This document shows positions 8,400 to 18,931 of a stretch of DNA of 64,000 bases, piece by piece. The translations under genes were made by a program, and so were the position numbers. Location: the NCBI RefSeq assembly GCF_014133895.1, contig NC_050731.1:310001-374000 (forward strand), in the 5' to 3' direction. The notes beneath the pieces are model-generated. The model was given only the letters and a program-made list of their open reading frames with translations, ran no database searches and was not told the DNA's origin. Numbering within the stretch: position 1 is the stretch's first letter; each line of letters starts with the position of its first letter. The stretch is from Torulaspora globosa. Its lineage: Eukaryota; Ascomycota; Saccharomycetes; Saccharomycetales; Saccharomycetaceae.

Positions 8400-10730
8400 T
8401 TAGGCAGATATGCCGCCTCTTGCGGCAAATGCTTGATAATATTCTAGCATTTCTGGTGTGATACCTCTGGAAATGCCACTTAGTGCTTTCTCAAAATGGC
8501 GTGCCTTTACACTTTTGGTATCTGTGTTCTCCATTATGGCGGCGAGACCAGCTTCCTGACAGAGCAGAACCACTTCGGCACCAGAACAGCCCTCGGTCTT
8601 CTGTGCAAGCTCCTCGATGTCGTAATCTGGTTTTTCGTCGTGAGAAAATTTCATAGAGCACTTCCTCAGGATCTGCAACCTAGCGGCGTAATCTGGAGGG
8701 GCGACGTATATATGTCTATCCAGCCTACCAGGTCGTAACAATGCAGGATCGATTTCATCTGGTCTGTTGGTGGCACCGACAATTACCACGCCCTTTAGCT
8801 CCTCGACACCATCAATTTCATTCAGGAGCGAGGTCAGTACGTGGCCAGCTGCTGATGTTGAGGGGCCATCTCTATCAGGCGATAGTGCGTCGATTTCATC
8901 AAAGAAGATAATGCTGGGAGCGGCTGCCCTGGCTTTTCGAAAAATATCTCTTATTGCCCTCTCAGATTCACCGACATATTTGCTGAAGATTTCAGGACCT
9001 TTGACAGCTAGGAAATTGAGCCCCGATTCTGTCGCTAAGGCCTTAGCGGTCAAAGTCTTGGAGCAGCCAGGCGGACCATATAATAGCACTCCTTTAGGAG
9101 CCGAGATCCCCAGCCTAGAAAATGTGGCAGATGCCTCCAAGGGCAACTGGATCATTTCCACCATTTTGCGCTTCAGCTCTTCCTGACCACCAATATCAGA
9201 CCAATAGACCTTTGGCATTTCTAGAAAGATTTCTCTCATGGCGCTTGGCCGTATCTCCGTCATTGCGTGCTCGACGTCTTCGACGGACACTTTGAGCGAC
9301 TCCGTAGATCCCTCGCTTATTCCTCTTGCGATTGTTCGCATGACTGACTCCCTGCATAATGCGACCAAGTCTGCTCCCACGTATCCGTGAGTCTTCAATG
9401 AGATTCTTTTGATATCATCCTGTGACAGTGTATGACGATCTGGGGACATTTTACTGAAATGCTTGGTTAAGATATCCAATCTTGCGTCTGCATCCGGGAT
9501 CGAAATTTCAACCTCTTGATCAAATCTACCGGGTCTTCTTAGAGCAGGATCGATCGAGTTGGGTCTATTTGTTGCCGCCACAACCACAACTCTCCCCGCG
9601 GCACCCATTCCATCCATTAGTGTCAATAGGGTAGCGACAACTCTACTCTCAACCTCACCTGAATCATCATGCGAACGATTTGGCGCGATCGAGTCGATTT
9701 CATCTATGAATATGATTGAAGGCTGGTACTTTCTAGCCTCGTCGAATATTTCACGTAATGCTGCTTCAGTTTCGCCCAGATACTTGGACACAATCGATGG
9801 CCCATTGATCGTGAGAACATGAGCATTAGAGGTGTTTGCCACACACCTCAATAGCATCGTTTTACCAGTACCAGGTGGCCCATGTAACAATACGCCTCTT
9901 GGTGGAGTGACGGCAAATTGGGTGAAGAGTGAAGGCTGGTGAAGGGGCAGCTCTATCGTATTTTTCAGAACATTCACCTCCTTCGCCAGCCCGCCGACTA
10001 CATCGTAGTTCAAGGCTTGCGGCAGATTGTACTTAGCGTCGGGCTCCAAATTGTCAGTTAACTTCACCTCAGTGGTTCCTTTACGATACAAAACCGGCAG
10101 AGATAGGTATAGGGAATCTTCAATCCCATTGTCTTCGTTGTCGCTAATCTGGCATCGAGACAGATCGGGCAGACTGTCGTCGACGACATCAGCGATGCAG
10201 AGTTTGCAAGTCGCTCCGTTGCCTAAATCAAAATTCTCAAACGTCATTCCCGGCATGATAATCCCACAATCATTCAGCAATTGCTCGATTTTCTTCTCTG
10301 CTAACGCCTCAACTGTCACTGACGACCCAACGGTCACAGTGGAAGCATAGGCTGGCTGGCTTCGAATCTTCTTGATCTCTAAACGGTCACCAAATATAAC
10401 ATTGCCAACAGCTCTCAATGTGTCAGAGATCATCACAACGTTGCTAGGATGAGAATCCTCTTCGCCTGGCTTGGCGACGGCGACCACGCCTGCTGTGCCA
10501 AGTTTAGAGATCACACACACGGAGCCGTTACTAATCTCAAGTTCCTTCAAAACATTGGGATGGACCACTACAGTGCAGGTATCTTTTGTACCGTATTTTT
10601 TAACCGGCAATGGTCTCGCTATGTATTCGGCAGGTAGCTTGAACTTGGACGCCTTTAAACCATCGTTGCTGGCGCCAGATGAGTTCTTCTTTTTGGAGGA
10701 TGAAGCTGACGAGCCAGCCTTTGGAGCCAT
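8400..10730 (-). CDS. AFG2: AAA ATPase Afg2/Drg1, pre-60S maturation
   Basis: A 776-residue type II AAA ATPase (780 in S. cerevisiae), starting [15 protein letters not shown]. An N-terminal substrate domain (about 30-235) precedes two AAA modules. D1 has Walker A GPPGTGKT at 284-291 and Walker B IIFIDEID at 339-346. D2 has GPPGCSKT at 552-559 and IIFFDEID at about 607-614. The GCSK form in D2 is typical of this SPATA5/Drg1 branch of the Cdc48 family. Known role: releases shuttling factors such as Rlp24 from cytoplasmic pre-60S ribosomal particles. It diverges from CBS1 across 178 bp, where an RRPE-like element lies (10806-10816). Confidence 0.96.
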   Translation of the reverse strand: MAPKAGSSASSSKKKNSSGASNDGLKASKFKLPAEYIARPLPVKKYGTKDTCTVVVHPNVLKELEISNGSVCVISKLGTAGVVAVAKPGEEDSHPSNVVMISDTLRAVGNVIFGDRLEIKKIRSQPAYASTVTVGSSVTVEALAEKKIEQLLNDCGIIMPGMTFENFDLGNGATCKLCIADVVDDSLPDLSRCQISDNEDNGIEDSLYLSLPVLYRKGTTEVKLTDNLEPDAKYNLPQALNYDVVGGLAKEVNVLKNTIELPLHQPSLFTQFAVTPPRGVLLHGPPGTGKTMLLRCVANTSNAHVLTINGPSIVSKYLGETEAALREIFDEARKYQPSIIFIDEIDSIAPNRSHDDSGEVESRVVATLLTLMDGMGAAGRVVVVAATNRPNSIDPALRRPGRFDQEVEISIPDADARLDILTKHFSKMSPDRHTLSQDDIKRISLKTHGYVGADLVALCRESVMRTIARGISEGSTESLKVSVEDVEHAMTEIRPSAMREIFLEMPKVYWSDIGGQEELKRKMVEMIQLPLEASATFSRLGISAPKGVLLYGPPGCSKTLTAKALATESGLNFLAVKGPEIFSKYVGESERAIRDIFRKARAAAPSIIFFDEIDALSPDRDGPSTSAAGHVLTSLLNEIDGVEELKGVVIVGATNRPDEIDPALLRPGRLDRHIYVAPPDYAARLQILRKCSMKFSHDEKPDYDIEELAQKTEGCSGAEVVLLCQEAGLAAIMENTDTKSVKARHFEKALSGISRGITPEMLEYYQAFAARGGISA

Positions 10731-10805
10731 TTCACTCTGAACCTATCAGTCGATACGTGTCGCCCGCTTATCCTACAAGTTCAGGCTCAATTACTTCTAA
10801 GCTAG

Positions 10806-10816
10806 TGAAATTTTCA
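10806..10816 (-). promoter_or_regulatory. RRPE-like element in AFG2/CBS1 promoter
   Basis: TGAAATTTTCA is close to the ribosomal RNA processing element (TGAAAAATTTT). On the minus strand a degenerate PAC-like GCGATG follows 5' of it. AFG2 is a ribosome-biogenesis gene, so the motif fits. The match is imperfect. Confidence 0.4.
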
Positions 10817-10908
10817 ACATCGCTTATAATAAATTACCACTACTTGTATTACTGTCAATGGCTGGAGCATCAGATACCTTTCACCATTGCAGCAACCCAT
10901 CTATATAA

Positions 10909-11532
10909 ATGCCAGGTATTGTGAGAAATGTGGTAGCAAGAGCATTCAAGTCTGCAGAGCTTCCGCCTGCTTTAAGAGAGAGAGTACTTAGCCGGCAGAA
11001 GGAAGGAAATATACAGCGATTGGAAAAGTTGGCCAAGTCATTGCAACCCGGAGAATATCACATTGAGCTTCAGGCGGAGTCTGAGCTGGTGAAATGCTTC
11101 TATCCCACCAAATTTGCCAGAGTAGAGCTGCCGAATGGTAAAAATTATAGTAACAAACAGCTAGAGATGCTGGGAGAGAATCTTCTTTTGCTGAATATGA
11201 ATAAGACGTTCCTGAATCTGTTCAAGAGATCGGAGCAGGATATATCAGGTTTTGATTTTAATTTCGCAGCGAAAATGGACCATATGAGTAGCTGGAAAAA
11301 GGATTCGCCGGAATTGATACGACGTTTCCTTAGAAATAAGAAGTTAACGAACCTGGCGAGGCTTCCAGCTCCCAGCAATCGAATCCCAGAAAGAATTCAG
11401 CATGGTTTCGATCGAAAAGCTTTCAGCGCTGTCATTGGCTACATTTCGGTGACAAATGAATTAACCATCGTTAGTAAATTTCTGAGAGAGAAGATTACAA
11501 ACCCGATTGCTCGGGCCATTTTGCTACGCTAG
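10909..11532 (+). CDS. CBS1: Mitochondrial translational activator of COB mRNA, Cbs1-like
   Basis: A 207-residue protein from ATG 10909 (MPGIVRNVVARAFKSAELPP). It has a basic N-terminus compatible with mitochondrial import and a conserved block NYSNKQLEMLGENLLLLNMNKTFLNL, reminiscent of the degenerate RNase III-type fold found in some mitochondrial ribosome-associated proteins. The call rests mainly on position: S. cerevisiae CBS1 (YDL069C, 229 residues) lies between COX9 and BDF2, and the orientation here is the expected one. Known role of Cbs1: required for translation of cytochrome b mRNA. The length is similar. Sequence recognition is moderate. Confidence 0.78.
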   Translation: MPGIVRNVVARAFKSAELPPALRERVLSRQKEGNIQRLEKLAKSLQPGEYHIELQAESELVKCFYPTKFARVELPNGKNYSNKQLEMLGENLLLLNMNKTFLNLFKRSEQDISGFDFNFAAKMDHMSSWKKDSPELIRRFLRNKKLTNLARLPAPSNRIPERIQHGFDRKAFSAVIGYISVTNELTIVSKFLREKITNPIARAILLR

Positions 11533-11586
11533 AAAGCGAAGTCTCATCTAGTGATTTTCCTGCTTACGACATCAGTACACTAAAAA

Positions 11587-14500
11587 TTACAAGTAAAGTG
11601 AGGCGGCAAACACAATGTCCCTCTTGATGAGCTCCTGGGCTTGACTCATCTTCATATGAAGGTTGGTGTTCCCAATAATTATTGATGCGGTTTTCACTTC
11701 ACGGCAAATTTCGTCCAGCCAAGTTATCACTCTAACGACAGTACCCTCGGCTTCCACACTTATCTCCATGATTTCTTTAAAGGAAAGACCGCGAGCCCAC
11801 TCGTAAACAACATTCATGAGTGCAAACCTTTTTTTCTCCAGGAATTCTGCTTCCTCTCTGGTTAGAGGAATCTGGTGTGCCTCGTAGACTTTCAACATTT
11901 GGCTGTAGATTTCTTCAATACGTTTTTTACCCCTAGCAAGCCTTGGTGTAACGATTGGCGGTTCTTCCTCTCGAGTACGGCCTTCGTAAACGAAAACAGA
12001 CAAGAGAGCAACGATTTCCTCTGGTTCAAAATCACCCAAGAAATTGTCTAGAATTAGCTCCGTAAGGACCAATTCATATCCCGAATTAATCTCACAAGCA
12101 ACTCTTCCTTTCAATAGAACGTTCTGGTTCTGGTCGATAAATCCGGCATCTTTCAAAACAGCCAATCTCCTTTCGTAATCCGGCAGTAAATTCAAGTTCT
12201 GATCTGACATCAAATGCCGTAAATTTTCAATCTCCTCCTGGATCTTGAAAGCTTTGTATTTTGGCAGGAATTGCTCGGCGAGACGTGGGTCGCTCACTGC
12301 TCGCAATGACATGATCTCTGTCTTGATGTTGTTTCTTTCCAGAATCTTCTGATGAACTTTCAAGCTTCCTTTCTTCTCTGCCAAACTTTCCTTCAGCCTC
12401 TGAGAAATCTTTAAAATGATCCTGACTTCATCATCAAATTCCTTCATGGCTTCTTCCTCCTTTTTCATAATGCTTGTAAAAGATATTTTCAGTGTGTAAG
12501 CCGTTATAAGCTCGATGGAAGTTAGTGGAACTTCCTCCATAGAATATCGGGTGCTTTTGAATTTGGTAAAATTATTAATGGTATACTTGGTCATTCCCGC
12601 AATATACGGTAGGTGATTTGGCTCGCCGTTACTCAACGCATTCGGCTCAGTGAAAGTCATTACAACAGCAGAATTGTCTTTCATATTGGTGCGGAATACG
12701 AATCCAAGTCTAGCATTGTCATTCGAGTCCCGAAAGACGATCAATCTTCCCACTTTGAGAGCATGGAAAATTGCGTCGGTCTTGGCCAGCTCTTCCATCA
12801 TCTGGGCAGTAACCTTTCTGTACTTGACAACTGCATACAAAAATCCGTCTAGGTCAGCATTAGAATCCGCAGTATCGTAGAATTGTATCTCTTGCAATTT
12901 ATCTTGTAGCTCCATAATTTTCTGTTCCTGCTCAGGTAAGAGAGTCTGCTTAGAATTCTCGCTGAACGAGTATTTTATCATCTCCTCAACTTTCAATGCT
13001 TCAATTCTGAGAAGATTCAAAATCATATTGTAAGTGAGCCTAAATTGTGACTGCAGTTTTGTTGGAATACCAAGCGTAACTTCTTTGAAAGAAGCAGATT
13101 GCAGAGGGTCATTATAGGCCATGACTATGACGACACCCTTTTCGTCTAAACCACGACGGCCCGCTCTTCCGGCCATTTGGGTGAATTCGCCAGGTGTCAG
13201 ATTTCTCAAGCCTGTACCGTCATGTTTTTGTATCTCACTGAAAACAACAGTCCTGGTAGGAAGGTTCAAACCCATGGCAAATGTCTCAGTTGCGAAAAGG
13301 ACTCTAATTAGACCTCGAGCGAAAAGCATCTCAATAAGCTCCTTCACAATTGGTAGCAAACCTCCATGGTGAACTGCAATACCACGCTCCAAGAGCGATC
13401 TTATTTTTAAAATCTGCGGCAATTCCCTATCTTCTTTCTTTAATCTAGTTACTGATTTTTCAATGAACATGAAAATCTGAGATTTTTCTTTACCATTGCA
13501 AAAGTTGACACCTTCTAGCCAGTCTGCATACTCCTCACACCGTTTCTTGCTAAAAACGAAAACCACCGCCGGTAATAGATCTTTCGACTTCAGGTAGTTG
13601 ACGACGTCAGGCCAGGTCTTTTTAGATGGACCACTTCTCTTGAAAAATTGACTTTTGTTCGAGCCGATAGCTCCAGCTCCACGAGAACCCCCTCGTCCAT
13701 TGCCACTCCCACCGCGTCCACCACGTCCTCCGCGTCCACCACGTTGTGGCGGACCTCGCTGATTAGACCCACGTTGAGATTCTTTCTTCTTAAGATCATT
13801 GACAGGTTCGCCCGCTAACAAATCTTTGTGCTTCTTGAAGTTCGCATCCAGGAATTCCTTATTAGGGCTTATGACTGGGATCAACTGGTTCTTAGCCCAT
13901 ATATTGATCTCCAGTGGCACTGGTCTCTTTGGAGTGGAAATGACATAAATGTTCTTCTGCTTTGTCCTGCCTATCCAATTAGCAAATTCGAAAGTGTTTG
14001 GCACAGTGGCTGAAAGAAGAATGAATTTGACATGCTGAGGCAGCATGATGATGACTTCTTCCCAAACGACACCACGGTCCTGGTCGTTAACGTAATGAAC
14101 CTCATCAAAGATTACAAATTCGACATCTCTGATCAGATCGGCACCTCTGTACAGCATAGATCTCAAGATCTCTGTCGTCATAATCAGGCAGTTTGCCTCG
14201 GGGTTGATCTGGACATCACCGGTGATTAAGCCTACGCCCACATCATCAAAAGTCTCCTTAAAATCTCGGAACTTTTGGTTTGACAAAGCCTTGATAGGAG
14301 ATGTGTAGATAGTCTTTGTCATGTTTCTCTTAGACATGGCAATTGCGTATTCAGCAACTACCGTTTTACCAGCGGACGTATGTGCGGCGACGAACACAGA
14401 GTCTCCCTGTTCCAGATGATAGACTGCTTCTTTTTGGAAGGTATCGAGTTCAAAAGGCCATGTTCTCGCGGGATTGGGGACCAGCTCGGCAAAATTATCG

Positions 14501-15417
14501 ATTTTATGGTTCAGATCTACGACATGTGCCCACTCTTTCCTTTCAAGCTTCTTTTGCGTACTCGGAACATTTCTTGCGAAATCGATACCCATCGGTAACA
14601 GATCATCGATATCAGGCAAGGCGGTCCCGCCAGTCTGTTCTTTCGGAGTTGTAGATACCGTTTCGTAATCAGTTTCCTTCTCGGTTCTCAGCCTCTCATT
14701 TGTAAGCTCCTCCTCGACATTGAAATCGTTATTCACATCATTCAGCTCCTTAACGTCACTTAGTGGCTTGGTTTCATTCTTCACGTTAGGAGCCAGAGGT
14801 CGTATCCCTCTCTCAAGCCCACTGGGCACATCGAATAATCCCTGGTCATCCTTGTGCAATAATTTTGTAACCTTTTCAGTAAGGGAAATTCCTTGAGCCG
14901 AGCCATGGATCGCATTCATTGAAATCCCGCCTGGAGTGAATGGCAATTGAGACGTCGATCCCCTGGTTGTGTTGCTATGGCTGCTTATGCTTCTATTAAG
15001 CGACAAAGAATTCGAAGCATTTGCGTTTGCCACTTCTTTCAAATTCACGCCTTCCTTATAGCCACAAATTCTTCCTTCAATCCCCTTCCTTCTCAGATGG
15101 TAAGAAGTTCTGCCTAGTGGCCCTGGAATCTTCACCAACCCTTTATAATCATACTTATTGATACTGATTTGATCATCGTCCTTCATGAAATCCAATTGAG
15201 GAACACTTTGCACAGTATCGAGAAGACTCCAAGGTAAAACATTTGACGGCTTTAAAAACCTCTCTTTCACAGCTTCATCACTTGGTTGCTCCATCAAATT
15301 CTCGTCACGTATTGTGGAGACTCTATTTTCAAAGATCTCAACAGCATCATCATTGCTAACCTCCCTTAAGCTCTGGAATAAATCATCTAGTCCTTTTTCA
15401 GTGAATACAGTGGCCAT
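11587..15417 (-). CDS. SKI2: RNA helicase Ski2 of the SKI complex
   Basis: A 1276-residue Ski2-type DExH helicase (1287 in S. cerevisiae), starting MATVFTEKGLDDLFQSL. Walker A AHTSAGKT is at 345-352, the DEVH box at 438-441 and the SAT motif at about 469. Motif VI reads QMAGRAGRRGLD. The C-terminal DSHCT domain ends ELIKRDIVFAASLYL. Between the helicase lobes is a strongly RG-rich stretch (about 549-586, repeated GGRGGRGG), placed where the insertion domain lies in this family. Known role: with Ski3 and Ski8 it threads mRNA into the cytoplasmic exosome for 3'-5' decay. Its 3' end converges on CBS1 with a 54-bp gap. Confidence 0.96.
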   Translation of the reverse strand: MATVFTEKGLDDLFQSLREVSNDDAVEIFENRVSTIRDENLMEQPSDEAVKERFLKPSNVLPWSLLDTVQSVPQLDFMKDDDQISINKYDYKGLVKIPGPLGRTSYHLRRKGIEGRICGYKEGVNLKEVANANASNSLSLNRSISSHSNTTRGSTSQLPFTPGGISMNAIHGSAQGISLTEKVTKLLHKDDQGLFDVPSGLERGIRPLAPNVKNETKPLSDVKELNDVNNDFNVEEELTNERLRTEKETDYETVSTTPKEQTGGTALPDIDDLLPMGIDFARNVPSTQKKLERKEWAHVVDLNHKIDNFAELVPNPARTWPFELDTFQKEAVYHLEQGDSVFVAAHTSAGKTVVAEYAIAMSKRNMTKTIYTSPIKALSNQKFRDFKETFDDVGVGLITGDVQINPEANCLIMTTEILRSMLYRGADLIRDVEFVIFDEVHYVNDQDRGVVWEEVIIMLPQHVKFILLSATVPNTFEFANWIGRTKQKNIYVISTPKRPVPLEINIWAKNQLIPVISPNKEFLDANFKKHKDLLAGEPVNDLKKKESQRGSNQRGPPQRGGRGGRGGRGGSGNGRGGSRGAGAIGSNKSQFFKRSGPSKKTWPDVVNYLKSKDLLPAVVFVFSKKRCEEYADWLEGVNFCNGKEKSQIFMFIEKSVTRLKKEDRELPQILKIRSLLERGIAVHHGGLLPIVKELIEMLFARGLIRVLFATETFAMGLNLPTRTVVFSEIQKHDGTGLRNLTPGEFTQMAGRAGRRGLDEKGVVIVMAYNDPLQSASFKEVTLGIPTKLQSQFRLTYNMILNLLRIEALKVEEMIKYSFSENSKQTLLPEQEQKIMELQDKLQEIQFYDTADSNADLDGFLYAVVKYRKVTAQMMEELAKTDAIFHALKVGRLIVFRDSNDNARLGFVFRTNMKDNSAVVMTFTEPNALSNGEPNHLPYIAGMTKYTINNFTKFKSTRYSMEEVPLTSIELITAYTLKISFTSIMKKEEEAMKEFDDEVRIILKISQRLKESLAEKKGSLKVHQKILERNNIKTEIMSLRAVSDPRLAEQFLPKYKAFKIQEEIENLRHLMSDQNLNLLPDYERRLAVLKDAGFIDQNQNVLLKGRVACEINSGYELVLTELILDNFLGDFEPEEIVALLSVFVYEGRTREEEPPIVTPRLARGKKRIEEIYSQMLKVYEAHQIPLTREEAEFLEKKRFALMNVVYEWARGLSFKEIMEISVEAEGTVVRVITWLDEICREVKTASIIIGNTNLHMKMSQAQELIKRDIVFAASLYL

Positions 15418-15687
15418 AGCACTCGAACCGATGGCTTAGCAGAATCAACAGAACCGTGCTCTATTGTATTAATTCACCACTTCCTTATAGTTGTTCAATA
15501 TGAAAAACTAGAGTCATTCAATACGTGGTGATAAAGTTTATGAAGGTGCTGCAAGTTATGGATGCTTCTATGTTATATAGTTTGATATAATGTTACAAAT
15601 GCTGTCTATTACCTTCCCCAAGTATTTGTGTTTACTCCAGTTTATATTAATAATCGAAACAATGTTGAATGGCTTTGCTCAATTCAT

Positions 15688-17637
15688 TCATTCCTCCTCG
15701 CTTTCGCTGCTTGCCTCGTCATCATCGGACGAAGAGAACCCATTTACATGATTTACCTGATAGGCCGAATTTATTGGTGAACCGTTTTGACTTAGAGGAG
15801 AGGCTCCATCTAAAATGGCCAGTTTATTCTTGATCTTTTCGATCTGTCTCGTCTGCTCCTCCTGACTTAGCGCTTTAGATCTTCTCTTCCTTGCGTGGCC
15901 ATTGGTTGGTGGCGACAACGAATGCTCCAGACCGTTAGCGATATTGCCGTTTACCCCATTTGCGTCATTCGGCGACGTGTCGTATTCTCTGAAGAATGTG
16001 TTGTAAAGTGTCAAGACGGTGTTATTGTCCAGCGTATCGAGATCCAGTTCCACTTCGTCATCTTCGGCCAAATGAGGCATCGATTTCTTGATGATAGCAA
16101 TGACCTTTTCTAACTTGGAAGTTGGCAGATCGTTGATCCGCTCGGTGATGATTTTCTTCATATCGTATGTGACCACTGTCTTGAACTTCTTTTTGTTCTT
16201 GAAGCCATTGAGAGATTGACCATTTTCGCCCGGTGATAGTCTGCCTCTCCTGGATCTCTTTGTGCGCTGTTTTCTTGACCCACGGGCCAGTCGCCTCTCT
16301 TTTCTAATCTTATCGAGTTCCTGCTTCTTTAATTGCTGTAGCTCATGTTTCATTCTCTCCAGCTGTTCTTCCAAGTACTGAATAGCAGGATTTGTGATTG
16401 AACTCTCATCGATGATCGAGTCCGAGTCATTGGAATCATAAATGTCGGAGTCGTAATCGTAACCGTAACCGTATTCATTAGAGTCCGCTTCAGATTCGTA
16501 ATCATCTATGATGGGTCTCTCTGCCCACTTCGTATTGAAGATATCTTCCAAACGATGACCCATCATGTTGACAATGGTACCGTCCGGGTTAAATTTGTAG
16601 CAGTTCTCGAAAACGAGCCTTACGTCCCTTTCGAACTCTTCCAGCGTCTGATACTTCCAGTTATCCAACTTCTTGGCCACTGTGCCGAGATCCATCGGTT
16701 CCTTCACGTAGTCGAAATACGTGGGTAAATTCATCGCCACGGGGTCCACGGGTTCCAAGAACGGATAGTTGAACGACGCGTACTTCTTGCTGGTCAGCTC
16801 CTTGATCACACCCGCACAGAACTTCATTGCCTGCTGCAGTTTCTTCGACTTGGGCTTTCTCGTCTCGTAGGGATAGATATCCTTGGATTTCGGCGGATGG
16901 ATCTCCCTCTTGGGTCTGCCATTGTGGGTCTGCGCGCGTCTAATCACCACGGGCGGCTCCTCGTCGATCGGTCTCTTCTTGCGCGTCTGTTTCACCGGTG
17001 GCGCGTCCTTTGCCGGCATGTTGAGCATGTGTTTTTCAAAAGCCGCCTGTATGTTGCGCGCCATCTGCGATATCATCGCGTTCGCCCCGTTGAACGAGAC
17101 ACAGTTCTCGACCATCAGGTTGAAGTCTGCCGCCACCTGCTCGGGCGTTTCGTACGCGTTGACATTCAACTTGCGCTCTATCGTCGACAGATCCATCGGC
17201 CGCTTGATGTGGTTGAAGTAAAAAGGAATGTTCAGCGCCACAGGGTTCACCGGCTGCAGAAACGGCCGCGCGTCTTTCAACCGTTTCACCGCCTTGATCG
17301 TCATCACTGCGTGTTTCTGCTGGTGTTTGGGCAGCGGATCGCGCGGCAAGTTGTCCATGTCCGGCTCCGGCGGCGGAGCCGGAGCCGGAACTCTTTCCGG
17401 CTCTGTCTTGTTCACCTCCGCCTCCGGCTCACCACCGCCCCCGGCAGCATCCACAGCCTCCGGCTGAGCTGGCGAGCTAGCCGCCGGCGTCTCGGGCGCT
17501 GCCGCGGCAGCGCCCACCACTGGCGTCGGCGACATAGACTCCGCCTCCTCCGCCACCTTCAAGCCCTTGATCTCCACATCATGCTGGTGCTGCTGTGTGT
17601 CACTCACCACGACCGCGCCTCCGTCGTACTCCGCCAT
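15688..17637 (-). CDS. BDF1: BET-family double bromodomain protein (Bdf1/Bdf2 ancestor)
   Basis: The protein has 649 residues from the ATG at 17635-17637 (MAEYDGGAVVVSDTQQHQHD). The frame extends 49 codons upstream to a TTG, which is ignored. Bromodomain 1 spans about 105-205 with the acetyl-lysine Asn in VSFNG (about N183). Bromodomain 2 spans about 268-372 with KFNPDG (about N350). A coiled-coil/basic region (420-470), the NET domain (about 483-552) and a Ser/Asp/Glu-rich C-terminus ending SSESEEE complete the BET layout. Known role: reads acetylated histone H4 and works with TFIID. S. cerevisiae keeps two copies, BDF1 (YLR399C) and BDF2 (YDL070W); here there is one gene at the unduplicated locus. 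Confidence 0.94.
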   Translation of the reverse strand: MAEYDGGAVVVSDTQQHQHDVEIKGLKVAEEAESMSPTPVVGAAAAAPETPAASSPAQPEAVDAAGGGGEPEAEVNKTEPERVPAPAPPPEPDMDNLPRDPLPKHQQKHAVMTIKAVKRLKDARPFLQPVNPVALNIPFYFNHIKRPMDLSTIERKLNVNAYETPEQVAADFNLMVENCVSFNGANAMISQMARNIQAAFEKHMLNMPAKDAPPVKQTRKKRPIDEEPPVVIRRAQTHNGRPKREIHPPKSKDIYPYETRKPKSKKLQQAMKFCAGVIKELTSKKYASFNYPFLEPVDPVAMNLPTYFDYVKEPMDLGTVAKKLDNWKYQTLEEFERDVRLVFENCYKFNPDGTIVNMMGHRLEDIFNTKWAERPIIDDYESEADSNEYGYGYDYDSDIYDSNDSDSIIDESSITNPAIQYLEEQLERMKHELQQLKKQELDKIRKERRLARGSRKQRTKRSRRGRLSPGENGQSLNGFKNKKKFKTVVTYDMKKIITERINDLPTSKLEKVIAIIKKSMPHLAEDDEVELDLDTLDNNTVLTLYNTFFREYDTSPNDANGVNGNIANGLEHSLSPPTNGHARKRRSKALSQEEQTRQIEKIKNKLAILDGASPLSQNGSPINSAYQVNHVNGFSSSDDDEASSESEEE

Positions 17638-18342
17638 CGTTGCGTGTCGTGTCGCTTCGCTTCGCGCTATGCCTTGAAAAACAAGAACGGCCGTTCTCGC
17701 GGCAGCTTCGCAAAATGCTCGGTGCTTAAATACCTTCGCCGAGCGCGCGGTTTTCCCTTTTCTTTGCGCGGTGTGAAAAAGCAAGCGCGACGCGTGAACG
17801 CGGTTTCGCGTTTTTTACGAACTACATAATAGAAGTTGGTTACGTGTTGTCTCCCCACATGATGAGTCGAAAAAAGGGAACGAAGGTGGATGGGGGGGTG
17901 AGATTGTTTGGGAGGCTTATATTAGTTATGATTGATGACAAATATAATTTTGATACGTGAGGTTTGTTTGTTTCAACTTCGATGTGTATTTAGTTCATTT
18001 GCTTCTTGAGTGTCCAGTCGTACCTGTTTCTGTCACTTTGTTCTGTGGCGATGTGGTCTTGGGTGCTGTTTGGGATCTTACTCAGCCGCGTAACAGTTGC
18101 CTGGAACGCTAGCCGTGAAAAAGTTTGTTCTGGCGAGTAGAGATAACACCCATTCATCAAATGATGCGTTGGACATCCGTACATCTGGGCGGAAACAGTC
18201 ACATTTTCTTGGGTGCGATCCGTTAGGGGTCGCAGGTATATGGTACTCTCGGTATAAGGGTATATGGCTAGTGGGACGAGAGGAGAGAGAGAGAGAGAGG
18301 TAGGTAGATCGAGGTGGTAGATAGAGGTAAGTAGATAGGGCG
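17638..18342. other. Intergenic region BDF1 / YET3
   Basis: A 705-bp divergent promoter region. The BDF1-proximal 180 bp is rich in GC and CpG, and a short poly-G run lies near 17894. Next to YET3 there is a (GA)n tract at about 18279-18300, followed by purine-rich GTAG/GATA-like repeats to about 18340. I see no convincing RNA gene or ORF. Short ATG frames on both strands look random. Confidence 0.55.
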
Positions 18343-18906
18343 ATGTCGCTATATTATTCTTTGGTATTTGGGATTTTGGTGGTGGAAGTGGTGATCTTCT
18401 CTGTTTTGGCTCTTCCGATCCCGACCAAGTTTCGCAAACCGCTGACGTTGGTGTTGTTGCGGCCGTTCCGGAACGAAGTGGTCCAGATTAGTATCAAGGT
18501 TATTCTGGGGTTCATCCTGTTGCTGTTTGTGGATACGATCAACAAGGTGTACAACATCGACCGGGAGCTGGCCGGATCGTCTTCGGCAGCCGCCAAGGGT
18601 GGGGCTGTCGTGTCGTCGCAGGACAGGATCGAGCTGCTGTCGCGCAAGTTCCTGGCGCAGAGGAACATGTATCTGACGGGGATGACACTGTTTCTCACTT
18701 TCACCGTGGCGAGAACGTTCGGTCTTGTCCAGGAGCTGCTGCAACAGAAGGACAGGTACCGGAAGGAATCGCCAAAATTCGACACTTCCGAGAGCGAGAA
18801 GGAGAACGAGCAGAGGAAGCAGGAGCTGTTGCAGGAGATCGAGCGGAAGGACGCGGAGATTGCTCGTTTGAAGGAGAAGGCCGAGGCGCTCCAGGCGGAG
18901 ATGTAG
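18343..18906 (+). CDS. YET3: ER membrane BAP31-family protein Yet3/Yet1-like
   Basis: A 187-residue BAP31-like protein (S. cerevisiae Yet3 has 203). Three hydrophobic segments lie at about 4-25, 45-66 and 105-130. A C-terminal coiled coil is rich in Glu, Lys and Gln (about 140-187: KENEQRKQELLQEIERKD). Residues 20-45 (VLALPIPTKFRKPLTLVLLR) match the family. Known role: ER protein that associates with the translocon and, in S. cerevisiae, affects the Opi1-Scs2 regulation of inositol genes. Position equals YDL072C, next to the BDF gene. Unlike mammalian BAP31, it ends without an obvious KKxx signal. Confidence 0.92.
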   Translation: MSLYYSLVFGILVVEVVIFSVLALPIPTKFRKPLTLVLLRPFRNEVVQISIKVILGFILLLFVDTINKVYNIDRELAGSSSAAAKGGAVVSSQDRIELLSRKFLAQRNMYLTGMTLFLTFTVARTFGLVQELLQQKDRYRKESPKFDTSESEKENEQRKQELLQEIERKDAEIARLKEKAEALQAEM

Positions 18907-18931
18907 GTAGACGCTCTATATGTGTACGTAA

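Noticed and set aside
16897..17829. 310-codon open frame opposite the N-terminus of BDF1
   Set aside because: Arg/His/Leu-rich translation typical of the antisense of a GC-rich Ala/Pro/Glu coding region. It lies fully across a clear bromodomain gene.
17855..17935. ATGATGA and TGATGA motifs suggesting a C/D snoRNA upstream of BDF1
   Set aside because: No D box with a matching terminal stem nearby and no rRNA antisense I recognise.
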